Shown here one piece after another: positions 49,801 to 62,600 of a stretch of DNA of 64,000 nt. Positions within the stretch are counted from its first letter, which is position 1. Each line of letters begins with the position of its first letter. The position numbers were made by a program, and so were the translations under genes. The notes under the pieces were generated by a model that made no database searches, had not been told where the DNA came from, and saw only the letters and a list, made by a program, of their open reading frames with translations. The DNA comes from Coturnix japonica (taxonomy: Eukaryota; Chordata; Aves; Galliformes; Phasianidae): assembly GCF_001577835.2 (NCBI RefSeq), contig NC_029521.1:24415527-24479526 (forward strand), written 5' to 3'.

Positions 49801-52800
49801 CTCTGACTGAATGAAAATCCAGGGTAATTACTATTTCAAATTTAGTCTCTCATCATTCTGATGACTTGTCAGAGAGGTATTTCTACGCAGGAACATATCA
49901 GCTACTAAGTTAACTTGTATATGTTTCAGCAGATCAACCAAGTGGATAAAAAAAAAGTGTTACTTTCATTCAATAAAATACTTTAAGGACTAACAGTAAA
50001 AATTACATTACCTTATAGTGTTTACTCTTTTGATTCTACATTAGCATTTCTGATTTGATTTTCATTTTGCAGCATTTTCATGTTTCCTGTTTTCATTGGA
50101 AAAACAGATGACAGTATCTTTGAAATTAAAAGTTCATTCAGTTAGTTAACTCATATATTCTAGGTTTAAATAGTGCTTTACAAAAGATTGAAATAGAATA
50201 ATTTACCTGCCTTGAAAAATTTTAACTGTTTCCTTTGAAGAAATTTGAGAACTGGTATAATAATTTGCTATGACAAACATCATTGAAGTAACATTTTCAT
50301 AGCTTTTTTGTGAAGGAGGCACTTAGATTTGAGCTATAGAAGAACTGGAGATTGGGAAAAGACACTCAGGAAGGAAGTGAAAAAAATAAATAGAAATGAG
50401 AGCAAGCATGTAGGAGATAAAAGTTACCAGTCAATAAGAGATGAGAGGAAAAGCCAGCTTGAGAAACGTGAGAAAAAGGCTGGAAGAGTAAGACTGACAA
50501 AGAAGGAATGTTGGGCAAAGCAAAAATACTTTAAGGATACTAAGATATAAACTTCTTTAGCATTCACCCTGATGGCAGAATTTCATTCCATTTTAATCTA
50601 CTGCCATCTTTACTTAATGGAAGCCCATTGCCCCTTCAGGATAATGGGGGACAGATTCACTTTCACTTGGGTTGGTTCCCCCATCTCTCACCTCATAACT
50701 ACAAAAAACCCTACAGTATTTTACATACACATTTCATTTACATGTTTACAGTAAGCTACAGTAGCAGAAGAGTCCTCATCCAGCAGGTTATTCAGAGAGA
50801 AAAATACTTTACTCTAGGAAAGTTATCTATTTTATAGTGCATTTGGGTCTTAATCTGTTATTAGAATAGCTAAAAGAACACTGCCTCCATGTTTCTGCAT
50901 AGCTGAGAACAAACCTTAATATTGATATAATTTGCAGCAACATCTTTTTGTGCATAATTTTTCTCATTCTAATTACTTTTTTGCCCACGTGGTTTAAATC
51001 CTGTCTCACTGAGAGAATGTAGAAACTTCAGTAATAGAGGCATCAGATTTAAGACATCTAAACAAGAATCTAAAAGTTTTAAGGTGATCCTAAGCCATCA
51101 AATATATCTTTGCGGACAGTTCTGGAACTTGAGATTTGTCTCAAAGTAAAGACTGCTTTCCATAGGATTAAATATCGCCTAGCGTCTTTATCTGATCTGT
51201 TCTTGTTGCTATCTTCAGTGGAGCTATTTCTGTTCTTCAAGTGGCATTCAGAAAGTTATTTTAAACCCCAGTGCATATCCAGTTCATGTTATCAGCAGTC
51301 CAGAAATTACTTCTATAAGAGGGAGTACTTTTTAATATTCAGAAATAGCTTGGCATAACTCCAGTGTTATGCTCTGTTATAATCCTTCAAATAGTGTTTT
51401 AAATGGTGTGCATTTTCTTGTATCATGGTGTAGCATCTGTTTCCACAGAAGTTTTCTTCATGAAGGAGTATTATGATGTGTCTGTGCGGTATAGGTATCA
51501 AAGAAATTATCCTTCCAGCCTTAATGATATTTTTTATGGAGGAAATAAACACTACTACTGATCTTATTACAGTGAAAATGTTTAAATTGCTGTTCAGAGT
51601 TTATCAGTTTATGATACTAGAATTTGAGTTGTCTCACACTGCAACATGCCATGCTTACTGCATTGGCAACAATAATATGATTTCTTTGGCTTTCTTGATT
51701 CTCTGTCCATGAACTTGTTTTATGCAGCTCACGTACAGAGCTTCACCCTTCCTTGTTCTCTTCCAGAGATATTACCACTCCTCCAGATGCTGTTCTTCCC
51801 TATTAATACTGTTTTACAGCTGAGGAGAAGAGCCAAAAGAGAAAAAAATACGTCTCAATTTCTTTGTAAACAAATAAAAAGCAAGTTAGAGATTAAATTG
51901 ATTTCTTTGTTTTGTTCTTAGAAGGAAACAAACTCTTCTGAGCTCAATAATCTAACTGTTTAAAAGTCAGGAAATAATACCCTTTCTTACATTTCTGACA
52001 CAAAACCATCAAGATAATTTACTTGAAATAAAAAATGAGTTACACTGCCAAAACAATAACAGCTCTGGCAGCCCTCCATTTTTAGAGATCATTCATCAAG
52101 TGCTAGCAATGCAATGTGCATTGCTGCAGAAAATTTATTTCCTGGAGCAGGTGTCAGACAGCCATAATGCACACTAGAATGCTTATTCTTTTGTAGAAGG
52201 GGATTATTTACAGTCTGGTTTTGTACACCATAATATTTTTGCTGCATTATTTGCAGTAACACAGCTGTTCAGTAATCCATATTATATATTGGTTTAATCT
52301 TTAAAGCTTTGAAAAAACACAGAAAGCCCCACCCAAACAATCAACCAAAACCAAACTGCAACACAGGTATTAGAAGCAAAGTAGAGCAGAATTCTTCACA
52401 TCAGTAATGCTTCCCTAAGGTAGCATTTGGGCATTGTAGAATAGAGCAAGCTAAATGCACATTCCATTACATACGTGGTCATGTAGGCCAAGAAGAAAAC
52501 AATGATAGATTTAGAAATAAAACACTGGGTTGGTAACATAGATAGGGTTATGCTGCAAAGCTTTAAGAAACATGATGGCTTAATATCTGCTGAGTTGTAG
52601 AGATTCTTAAAGAAAATAAGGAGAAAAAGGTTTGGCATTTCTGCAAAAAGTATATTTAAACAAAGTAACCACTGAGCAACAGGGGAAGAAGAGATTTGCA
52701 GGTGTGCTTCTAGGTAGTCTGAGAGTAGCAGATGCAGTGGGTGAACACTTTGTGAAAAAACAAGTAATGAACTTGCATGAAATATGACTAAAAATGTAGT

Positions 52801-55800
52801 CTTTTCCAGATTAAATTTGTGTGGAGTTAGGAAAGTTTCATTCTGTCGTAACAAATGGTTATTCTCAAAGAAGAACAAAATGGTCTTTTAATTATCTGCT
52901 GCTTTGAATAACTGAACAGTTCATGCTCTGAAAGTATTACTGAAAATTCACTAAGAAAACATTTGAAATTTGTCTTTCCCAATTTAGTGACCTTCACCAT
53001 ATTCAATTCAACACCAAATAAAGGCACTTAGTTCCTTACAGAATCACACTGCACATCCACTTTTATCCTTTAAATCTCTAATTTGTACCCTCATTACATA
53101 AATCTATTAGCCATTCAACTAAAATGTTTTGCCTGTAGTAGTACAACACACTTTTGACTGCAGTATTTGAAGGAGCACAAATTAACCCAAGATGTAACTT
53201 AAGATAAATGTCATTTAAGAACCTCATTAAGATCTTCAGAGCTCTGTACCAGTTGTATATTAAAGTTAAACATCAACAGAACTGGATTTAGGTTGGATAA
53301 TTTCTTCATCTGTGACACCTGCAGGGTCACAAAGCTTTCACCTCTTTTATGATATTACTTGTATTGATGATAAAAAATAAGGAATTCACTGTAGACATAA
53401 AAAAACACTAGAAGGAAACACTACAGATATTTGAATGCAAGCAATAAAAAATCATAAATGCTGATTATTTATATAGATACAACTGCAAAAAGAAGAAAGA
53501 ACTTGTTGCTGTCAAAATATTTTTTAATTTAGAAAAATTAGCTAAAAAGGATATCAACCATAAGGGTATTCCCCCTTCCTATTTAATTTAGAATCTCTAC
53601 TCAACCTAAGACATAAGGTTAAATAAAACTTGATAACATTTTTTCAATAAAGTAGTAGAATGATACCAGTTACCTGTGATTATAAAAAGCTTGAAATATC
53701 CATTAACACAGGTGATTTTTCAATACACAGATATACATATGTATACATACAATACAGGTATAACAGTGGTAAGTGCAATAGGAACAGCAGAGCAGCAAGA
53801 TCCCAGGCTGTAGCAAATAAGGCTCTACTCAAATGTAGCAGCAGGCACAGAAATAAAAGGAATTTACTTACCTTCAGAAGGCCTCAGGTGCACAATAGTC
53901 TACAGCAAGCATTGCCTCCCTGGCCAACCTTTAAATAAGGTCTGGGAAGGGGTGGATCCTGGCTCCACCCCTTCCAGTTATTAAGGGGCATTGCTTGCAC
54001 CTGAGCTCCCCTGAGCTGGCTCTGCCTTCCTACCAGGTGCTCAATCACTGCTTCAATATATGACTTAGTTTTTCCACTGCATAGGGTTAATGTCTAAGAT
54101 TTCAATTATATCAGCAGTTTGGGTTTAAAGTTATTGTGCTGCAGCTTTCTACAACTGCATGGTTGTTACTGTCATTATCTTCCTGGCTTCAGTAACGAAC
54201 GATATTCAGTGTCTCATTCTTTTATGGTGGCTGTGAGCAACAGATTCTAGAAATGGAATGTTCTGAAATTTAATCAAATGTCATGGTTCAGATAGTCTCA
54301 TTTATTTCACTCGCATCTCTGAATTTTAAAATAAAAATAACCCAAAACCTAAATCATCCCACATTTGACAAGTTACTTTGACTGTAACAACATGATGTTT
54401 ATGGCTAAGCATTCTTTAAGCACAAAATGAAACAAAATATGTTGTTGATGTCATGTACATTGCTCATTTAATTTCTGAGAGATTATGCTAGAAGGCATAA
54501 TTGAAAGCACTGAAAGAGATCCAGAGTTGTTTGTTAGAGCATTTGAGGTTTTCTCCTCCTAGGAGGTACTGAAAAGTGACTTTGCTGAAGGCTCCTCATT
54601 CTTTTTCTGTTAAGTAGGTAGGGGGGTGCAAAATTTGGGACTGATGGTGAAATTATTTACATGGAGTAGAAGTATATTTGTTTTTTTGTCCCATAGAGAA
54701 AAGCTGATGAGTTCTGAACTGTAGATTTTCTGTTTGAGTTTCACTGAAGTGGGAAAATAAACAAGCATTTCAGTTACGTGCTTTCTGATCAATTTATTGC
54801 TGATGCTGTCTATTCCATGTATACAAGCTGAATTATATTACTTTGTGTTTATTCAGTACCTTCATAAAATCACAGAATCACAGAACAGCCTGGGTTGGAA
54901 GGAACCTCAAGGATCATGAATCTCCAACCCCCCACCACAGGCAGGGCCACCAACCTCCACATTTAATACTAGACCAGGCCACCCGGGGCCCCATCCAACA
55001 TGGCCTTGAACACCTCCAGGGACAGAGCATCCACAGCCTCTGGGCAGCCTGTGCCAGCACCTCACCACTCTCTCTGTGAAGAACTTCCTTCCCACTGACA
55101 TCCAATCTAAACCTTCCCTCCTTGAGCTTAAAACCATTCCCCCTTGTCCTATCACTGTCTATGCAAATAAGAAGTTGACTCCCCTTTTTGCAGCCCACTT
55201 TTAAATACCAGAAGGTGGCAGTGAGGTCTCCTTGCAGCCTTCTCTTCTCCAGGCTGAACAAGCCCAGTTCCCTCAGCCTGTCTTCGTAGGGGCTCCAGGC
55301 CAGGATACCATTTGCTTTCCAAGTTGCAAGCACACACTGCTGGCTCACGTTCAGTTTTTCATCCACCAGCACCCCCAGGTCCTTCAGCACAGGGTTACTC
55401 TCAAGGTGTGCTTCTCCTAGTCAGCATACATATCTGGGGTTACTCTAACCCTAGTGCAGAACACTGCACTTCGCTATGTTGAACCTCATTAGTTTGTCAA
55501 GGTCCCTCTGGATGGCATCGTTTCCTTCTAATTTGTCAGCTTCACCACTCAGCTTGGCCTCAGCAGACTTGCTGAAGGTGCACTCAAACCTATCATCAGT
55601 GCCATTGATGAAGACATTACAGAGAACCTTCATGCTGGGAATTCAAGTGCAGTATCTCTATACTAATGATTATTAACCAAATATAGGTATTTTGTTATAA
55701 GCATTAAGAAGAGGGATTAAAATTGAAGATTAAATTGATTTAATACACTTCTTATATTTTTCATGGTTTCTGGTGCTGCCAGCTCTATGTAAAACACGGG

Positions 55801-58800
55801 GTACTGTTTTGATTTTAAGAGCCTGTACCTTTCATTTCTTTACTTTTTAAAGTTCCGTGTTATATTTGCGATTCCTGGTTTACAATAGAAAAGTATTAAT
55901 TTTCTGTAAACACCATATTTATGTAAAGGAATCAGACACCAAAGAGGTATCATGAATACCTGAGAAAACAAAATACCACTTGAACTGCTGAAGCTTACCC
56001 ATGATTATTTTCAAAGCATTTTCTGCCTTAGTATGCAGAGGTTAAGAAATTAAGAACTATTTGTGACATATTACTCTTTTTACTTGCTAAACCCTCTTCA
56101 CTCTGAAATGCGCTTAGTTACTTTGGAGCTTTGTTTTTACTTTTTAAACTGAGATACAAATATATTTAAATGTAATAATTCACTTCTCCTTTCAGATGGC
56201 CTTGTTATTATTGGTGTCCATTCAGCGAAGTTTCCAAACGAAAAAGTTCTGGATAACATTAAGAGTGCAGTTTTGAGGTACGATATTGGCCACCCTGTTG
56301 TAAACGATGCAGACGCAACACTGTGGCATGAACTAGAAGTGTCCTGTTGGCCAACTCTGGTCATTCTTGGACCTCGTGGAAACATGCTGTTTTCGCTTGT
56401 TGGAGAAGGGCACAAAGAGAAGTTGTTTTTATTTACTTCAATAACACTGAAATTCTACAAGGAGAGAGGACAAATTAAAGATAACAGTATTGGAATAAAG
56501 CTGTACAAAGACTCCCTCCCACCTTCTCCTCTGCTGTTTCCTGGCAAAGTGACAGTAGATAAATCAGGAGAAAGGCTGGTGATAGCTGACACTGGACATC
56601 ACAGGATTTTGGTCACTCTGAAAAATGGGCAAATTCTACACACTATTGGAGGTAAGGTTATGTAAATTTTGTTATGGACTTTTTTGCTCGGGGGTGGACT
56701 ACATTCTGTGGTGCTCCTATGACCTGGTGATTCATAAGCATTGGTAGAACGGTTTTTTTTCCTAGAAAAACACTTTTACTGGACATGGGAGGGATAAAGC
56801 GTAGTACTATCAATGAGAAACTCTTATGCAACTGGTTGAGTTGTCTCTAATGTTTTTTTCTTTGTTTCATTAACTAAGTTCTTTATTTTTATGTGACAGC
56901 CAAAAAAATACAGTTTTTCTTTCTTCTGAAAGAGCCTCAAATGCATTTAGATTTAAGTGATCTATATTTACATCTGGCAGCAAGATAGGGAAAAGAGATA
57001 AGAATGCTTCCCTTTCCAAGAGGAAAAAGAGAACACTGGATTACGGTGGTGGTGTGTTTCAGGGGTGCATTTTGTTTGTTTTGGAATGAAGAGCACCACT
57101 CAGTGGGATCATTAAACTCCCTATACCAGCGGCACAAACTGCGCTGAGTCATGATCCAAGTGAACCTTGGTCAAAGTATCAGTCCCAGTGCTCTTCTACA
57201 AGAAACACAAACAGGGTTTATTATGACAAAAGTCAGACAGTTTGGCTTCTGTTCTGTATGTGAGCTGAAGTCTCTGCCAGCAAAGTACCCATCAGTGTTC
57301 TGGGATGTTCAGTAAAGAGCAGCTTGGAGGGAAGTGTCCTAATCTCTGAGTTGGTACCTCAGTTCCTGATGGCTCTCTGTGCTGTGCTGTGTCCTAGTTA
57401 CAAGGGGACTACTGAAATCCAACACACCCCAGTATTTCATATTTGCTCATGTCTGAATTGTATTCCAGCAGTAAGTCATAAAAGTCTGTGTATTTTAGTG
57501 ACGCAGTTAAATGATTCCGTGGGCAGAAAATAGTGTAATTGAGTTGATAATACAGTAATAAATGTGAGCATGCACAAAGGTTGAAATTGCTATATTTGCA
57601 TCATACATCATCTTGCGCACGTAACTCATGAATCTAAATGTCTTCTGCTGACACACAGTGCTTATGCACTTTAAATGTTACTCCATCTGAAATACCATCC
57701 TTGCACTGATACTGTTTTATCGAGGTCACATTCTCCCTATTTCTTCACTGTGCTATGCAGAAGGCTGTCACTCCATCATTCTCACTGTTCTTCCATGTGA
57801 TTTCTTGCATGGCATCTTTTTGCTAAGTTTATTATTAGTAATGAGGAAGTGCTGCTAGTGAAATACTGGTTTCATTATATTTACAGTAAGATTGAAACCA
57901 GTGAAATGGAATTGAGGTTGAAATGTGCAGTCCTTGCTGCTGACTTGCTTTGATGTAATTAGGAATAAAGTTTTAGAGTTTTTGGGTGTTGTCTTGTGCA
58001 GTTACTTTTGTCTCTCAGCAAAATGCAACTGGAGCAATGTAGAACCCTACTAAGACTTTTCTCTGAGAGATAATCTTAAAGATGTGGAGAACTCGCGGAG
58101 AATGAGTTCAGAACTTAGTATCAGGCTGTAGCAATGACGCATCACAGTGATTAAAATGAGGCTTTAAAAAATGTACGTAATGTGAACTCTACAAGGCAAC
58201 ATGGAAGCATCTTTTAGAATATGTGATTATCTTACAGCTTTAAACAGACCGTTTATTTTCCACTTTCTTTTTCTAAAATTAATTTTGAGTTTGCTTTGAT
58301 TCATTTATAGGTCCAAACAGTGGAAGAAAAGATGGCAGATTTTCAGAGGCAGCTTTCAACTCACCACAAGGCGTTGCTATAAAAAATAATGTTATTTACG
58401 TGGCTGATACAGAAAATCATCTAATTAGAAAGGTAATTTTTCCATATGAAAATTTAATCTCTTGTGCCTTGCCCTACTTACTCGAAAATTTATATCAAGT
58501 GTCTTATTCTACAGATACTCTCAATATCAAGAAAGAAATTTGGCCTAGTATCTTCCTAAAAAAGGCCTTTGAATGGTGGTTTTATAAAGGGCTGCATATA
58601 TCTTTGGTACTTCCTTTCAAATGAAACTATGCACTGCTTCTAGTAACTCTTACTTTCCTGTTATAAGAAATAACTATTCTTAGTGCTGGAAGCACAAGTG
58701 GTTTTTGTTTCACTTCCAGTTGTGGAAGATTCTTATCAGAAGTTATTGTATTCCTACTGTTTGGTGGATATCCAAATGTTTGGGTCTACAGTCTGCTTTG

Positions 58801-59638
58801 ATCCGTGTGGGTTTTTTTTTTTCTGTTTAACACTTGCAAGTTTTTAGCACATAGAAAACGTTGCTGTTAATATTTAATTGAAGTTGGATCTCAAACCCAG
58901 TGAGGCCAAACTTAGAATAACGAGAAGTTTGCTGAAGCAATATCATATTACCTTGTTATTAAAAGAGAGATATTAGAAGTCACTTAGAATATAAACAAAG
59001 GGGGAAGGAAAAATAAATAGATTTAAGTTGCAGAACTAAAATATATTTTTTCCTCCAAGGCATGAAGTGAATTGCAACAGTAATTTCCTTTGTATAGATT
59101 ATTTTATCTAATGATAAGAAATAATTTTACAATATCTGAGCTTTTATAGCATATTCCTTTAGAAGTTTAAAATATCCATATCCACTGTCCATCTGTCATC
59201 ACTTCTCTAGCAAATTCTAATGCTTTCTTCTAAAACTGCTGACCAAATGAGTGTTAATTTTTGGTGCATCTGCAAGGAAATGCAGTCAGTTGTTTTCCCT
59301 GCTGCCTTACCCTCCTACCGCCAGCAGAAAGTATTATGGTCAGATTAACAATTTTCCTTCATAAGCAAATACCTGAAATTTATTAGGATCTGAGTTTTAC
59401 TTGCAAAGATACTCCATTTTTTACATAGCTATCTCAGATTATCTGTATTACTTCTATTATCTATGGTTGCTGTTGTATATTTAGCATATATAATTTTACT
59501 TCTTACAGATTGACCTGGAATTAGAAATTGTGACCACTGTAGCAGGAATTGGGATCCAAGGTGTTGATAAAGAAGGTGGAGCAAAAGGAGAAGAACAGCC
59601 TATCAGCTCCCCATGGGATGTGGTCTTCGGGAGTTCAG
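46824..59638 (+). CDS. NHLRC2: NHL repeat-containing protein 2 (first five coding exons; 3' end off window)
   Basis: Protein with an N-terminal thioredoxin-like domain, a six-bladed NHL beta-propeller and a C-terminal beta domain. Human loss causes a severe infantile disorder (FINCA). Exons here: 46824-46986, 49109-49261, 56196-56651, 58311-58432, 59509-59638. They encode residues 1-341 of about 725 and all joints keep phase. Seen: [10 protein letters not shown] start; [14 protein letters not shown] with the CxxC-like CCINC at 84-88; [28 protein letters not shown]; and then the NHL blades with [33 protein letters not shown] and TTVAGIG. The start ATG has a good Kozak (gtcATGg) in a CpG-rich exon. 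The frame is open upstream but has no ATG. The next exon (human starts GSEVQRGDILW) was not found before 64000. Confidence 0.97.
46987..49108 (+). other. NHLRC2 intron 1
   Basis: A 2.1-kb intron. The central third is a CR1 copy (47318-48033); the rest is AT-rich with no recognised feature. Confidence 0.8.
47318..48033 (+). mobile_element. CR1 LINE, 5'-truncated, relatively young
   Basis: About 715 bp in the gene's orientation. It carries the last 185 codons of the CR1 reverse-transcriptase ORF (47383-47940, open to its natural stop at ctgatctag). Typical words include [49 protein letters not shown] and [15 protein letters not shown]. After the stop comes the short 3' UTR (cctgccaggcaggggggtt, ccttccaacctgggtc) and the tail attctgtgattcta. 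The unbroken frame suggests a young copy for this genome, but it cannot move, since most of the element is missing. Confidence 0.95.
53760..54110 (-). other. Promoter-like repeat unit, possibly a solo LTR fossil
   Basis: A block clearly richer in GC than its surroundings. On the minus strand it reads: a perfect 12-bp inverted repeat (arms 53964-53975 and 53945-53956, loop 7), then a TATA-like ttatttaaagg (53928-53938), then about 55-65 bp later a strong splice donor gaag|gtaagtaaat (exon end 53872). That order is what an LTR or a small RNA-gene promoter would have. I do not recognise the family with confidence and see no internal retroviral genes beside it; age cannot be judged from one copy. 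Confidence 0.4.
54864..55633 (-). mobile_element. Old CR1 LINE with reverse-transcriptase remnant
   Basis: About 770 bp, tail first: aaatcacagaatcacagaac, then ggttggaaggaacctcaagg, then the CR1 ORF end. At the inner end (55451-55633) the minus strand still reads [24 protein letters not shown] and KCSVLH of the RT palm. The catalytic FADD-type box has become SAEA, so this copy was dead long ago. It is 5'-truncated and more diverged than the CR1 in intron 1. Confidence 0.9.
56652..58310 (+). other. NHLRC2 intron 3
   Basis: A 1.66-kb intron between the SIGG-type junction and GPNSGRKDG. No repeat or exon recognised. Confidence 0.8.
58433..59508 (+). other. NHLRC2 intron 4
   Basis: A 1.1-kb AT-rich intron in phase 0 between LIRK and IDLELE. 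Nothing else recognised. Confidence 0.8.
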
Positions 59639-62600
59639 GTGCAGTTTCAATTGAGCTTTTTAACAAAATCTCCCATGCATGGGTGTTTGCTTAATGTATT
59701 TCTGTTACAGTAGGAACCTGAAACATGAAATGGTAAGATATACTTTATAATTGAGTCTAAAAACTGGTGGTTTCATCTGTATAATTACCACCATTATCAG
59801 CTGAGTGTAAATTTCTGATGTGAATCCTGAAATAATGTGAGCTGTTAAGTTCTCTGAAGAAAAAGTCTTTCGTAGAAAGTTAGGTATTTACTCAGTCAAA
59901 ATGCGGAAGGAAACAGTGATTGCCTTTGCTAAGCCAGTGCTTTATGGCAGGATGACTGAAGAAGTGGCTGCATTGTACAGGAAGTGGACATTGTCTGAAG
60001 ATCCTTTCTTTGCCTGTATGGACATCTCGCCACTTGTAAATATTTGAGTTTAGGAAATAACTTTTATCTGATGACTTCTGCTTATTCCTGTTTAGATGAC
60101 ATGACATTGTTAGACTAAGAGGTCATGATAGATTCAAACAGATAGAAGAACACCACCTCAGAAAACACCTTCCAAGCATCAGGGGATAGTAATGAAGGCT
60201 TTGCAAGACAGCATGCAAAAAATCATCTTCTGAGGATTTAAGTGGTTTTCTTTCCTGATCAACTTAATGCACTCCTGAGCCTGAGATCACATAACTGCCA
60301 TGTTTTTAAATGTTATTAACTAGGAGTTAGTATTCTCCTTTCTTATGTTTCCATTTCAGTATGATTAGAGCTTGTAAATGCAAGTTCCTTAATGATAGCA
60401 AAATGATTGTCTGTGGCATAAAACCTTTGCACCAGGGAGGAGAAATCACTCCAATTTAGTTTCAGGTAACATGTAGCTAGTTCATGAATGCTGATTGTAT
60501 AATAGTCATAGTGTACAAATACACTGTCACTATATACAGTATACTGCCAACAGCCTTGACTACTAAAGTAAGCCACAAGCATCAGTTTTATGTTTAACAG
60601 TGTCCTTGACCCTTACAGATGAAGGGTCCTATGGAATCTTACTTAAGGAAAGCTGAAAGAGGATCTCACCAGATTTGGATTGCTGTGAATGATTACCCAA
60701 GAAGGGTAATGAACTAGATCACTTCCTGAAGCCTCTTTAAGTCAGTGGTAGAGTGTGGAGGATTTGCTGTCTGTTCTCCTTGGAGTATGTCGTTGGCATT
60801 TATGATAACAGCTCTCAGAAAATGGCGTAAAACAAAACTGAAGGCTCCTTTTCACCATCCCAGGCTGCATCCCAGTCCATGCTCACCTACTTCAGCTTTC
60901 TCCCATGTTCCTTGAGCTGAGCATGTCTTGCAGACAACTGCCTCATTTCCTTCCGCTGCTGCTCCTGCAAGAGTCTCTTGAAACAGCCTTGCATGTCAGA
61001 GCAGCAGCCTTGGGCTGGTCTTCTCAAAGCGGCTTTCTTGAAAGGTGTTTCTGATACCTCATGTTATGGTGTCTCATTTATTTCATTAGATTCGTCAAAT
61101 GAAGTTCAAAACATGTAGTTGGAATTGAATTCTGTGCAGCAATCTCTATGTTTCAGGCTTAGGGAGTCTTTCTAGGGGATTTAGCTTACTGGACTAAAAT
61201 GAAATTTATCAAAATATAGACAGCACTGATGAGCAGCTGGTAAAAGTGCTTACTTATTCTTGGTGCATGTGCTGTATTTTTGGGAGTGCCATAGAAATTG
61301 GAATGTTTTCAGGGGACCAAAATTGCAATTAAGTCACCATTTTCAAGAAGAATTGGAGGAGTTTTGAACAAGTGAATGAGTGATGCTCGCTGTAATGCTG
61401 TGTGAAGATGAAGCACAAAAACAACCAGATTGTGCACAAGGAGCCAGGACTGTGTGTTGTAGTTTGCAGCACATATGCCTTATGGCATAGATACAGTCAT
61501 GAGCTACAGGGAGCTTTTTTGTTTTGTTTTGTTTTTTCCTTAGGTTTGTTAAAAAACTCATTGGGTAGAGTTTGTCAGAGTTGTTCTGTTAATGCAAGTC
61601 ACTTGAACATAGTAGGATATTCTCATAAGGTCGGTTAGAATGGGATGGGATGTGAATGTTATTTGGTAAACCCATATGAATAACCTCTATTGGAAGTCTC
61701 TACTAAATAGAGAGCTGTCTCTGAGCAGAAACACAGACTTCAGTTGGTGACTCTCACTGTGCTGTCTACAAGTTCTCAGAACTGTTTTTCCCGTATCTGT
61801 TAATGAAGTGATTAATCAGTTTCCCAAATGACTTTTGTTTGCATCTGCACAGTAGTGCTTATTTCTGTAACGTAGCTGCAAGCTGTGGGAGTTTATATGT
61901 GTTTGAAAAGCTTAAGGTGCAGTATTCCAAATTTTGTCATTTATAATTCTGACTTTTGCCAGTACTGGAATGGCATATGGGAAATAGATTCATATTTCTC
62001 TATTTTCCATAGATCTATGTAATTCAAAGTGTACAAGAAACATTTTTATTTTTTTTTTCAGAATGTAGATTTATGGATATTACAGTTATTAAACAAGTGA
62101 TGCTGCTGTGAGTTTCCTTTCAATGCCCAAAGCCATACTAATCAAAACATGAGATGAAAGCAGTATTAAACAGCTTCTGCTGACCTTTTGCAGGGTGTCA
62201 GAGGGAAAGGTTATGTCTTGAGAGATTAATATTTTCCCTGTATCAATCATATCTTCTCCTCCTACATAACGTTTAGTGTAAGTATTGATCAGTTTAAAGA
62301 CAGCACTGTTTGCTTCATAAGTTTTTAATGTATTGTTTGTTGTGAACTTAAATTCATATCGTCGTCTAAATAAAAGGTGCCGTGCAAAGAACCAAGAGAA
62401 GCCCCCACTTAATCCTCCAACTCTGCGTTCAAAAGTCATTATCACTTTGAGGCAGTAGGCACAAAGGTGTGAAGTAAATATAAAGCTTAGTTGTAACATT
62501 TCAGTTGTCTCATGGATTCCAGACGACATTAAGCCTGATTCAGAGCCCACTGAAGTTGTCAAATCTGTTGCTGACATCTGTTGTGACAATACAGGAAACG

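Larger units (their letters stand above)
49262..56195 (+). other. NHLRC2 intron 2
   Basis: A 6.9-kb AT-rich intron. It contains a promoter-like repeat unit at about 53760-54110 and an old CR1 at 54864-55633. The remainder shows only chance frames, including a purine-rich, Lys/Arg-rich frame near 50329-50550 and a 160-codon minus-strand frame at 52396-52878. Confidence 0.7.

Noticed and set aside
50329-50550. Small Lys/Arg/Glu-rich frame in NHLRC2 intron 2
   Set aside because: A purine-rich strand will always encode Lys, Arg and Glu; no family resemblance and no good ATG.
52396-52878. 160-codon minus-strand frame rich in Leu, Phe and Ile
   Set aside because: AT-rich DNA gives hydrophobic chance frames; no domain, membrane-protein signature or splice context seen.
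60619-60717. SHQIWIAV peptide resembling the next NHLRC2 exon (GTHQIW)
   Set aside because: The matching frame does not accept the phase-1 exit of the exon ending at 59638, the required frame hits a stop, and surrounding residues do not match. Treated as coincidence.
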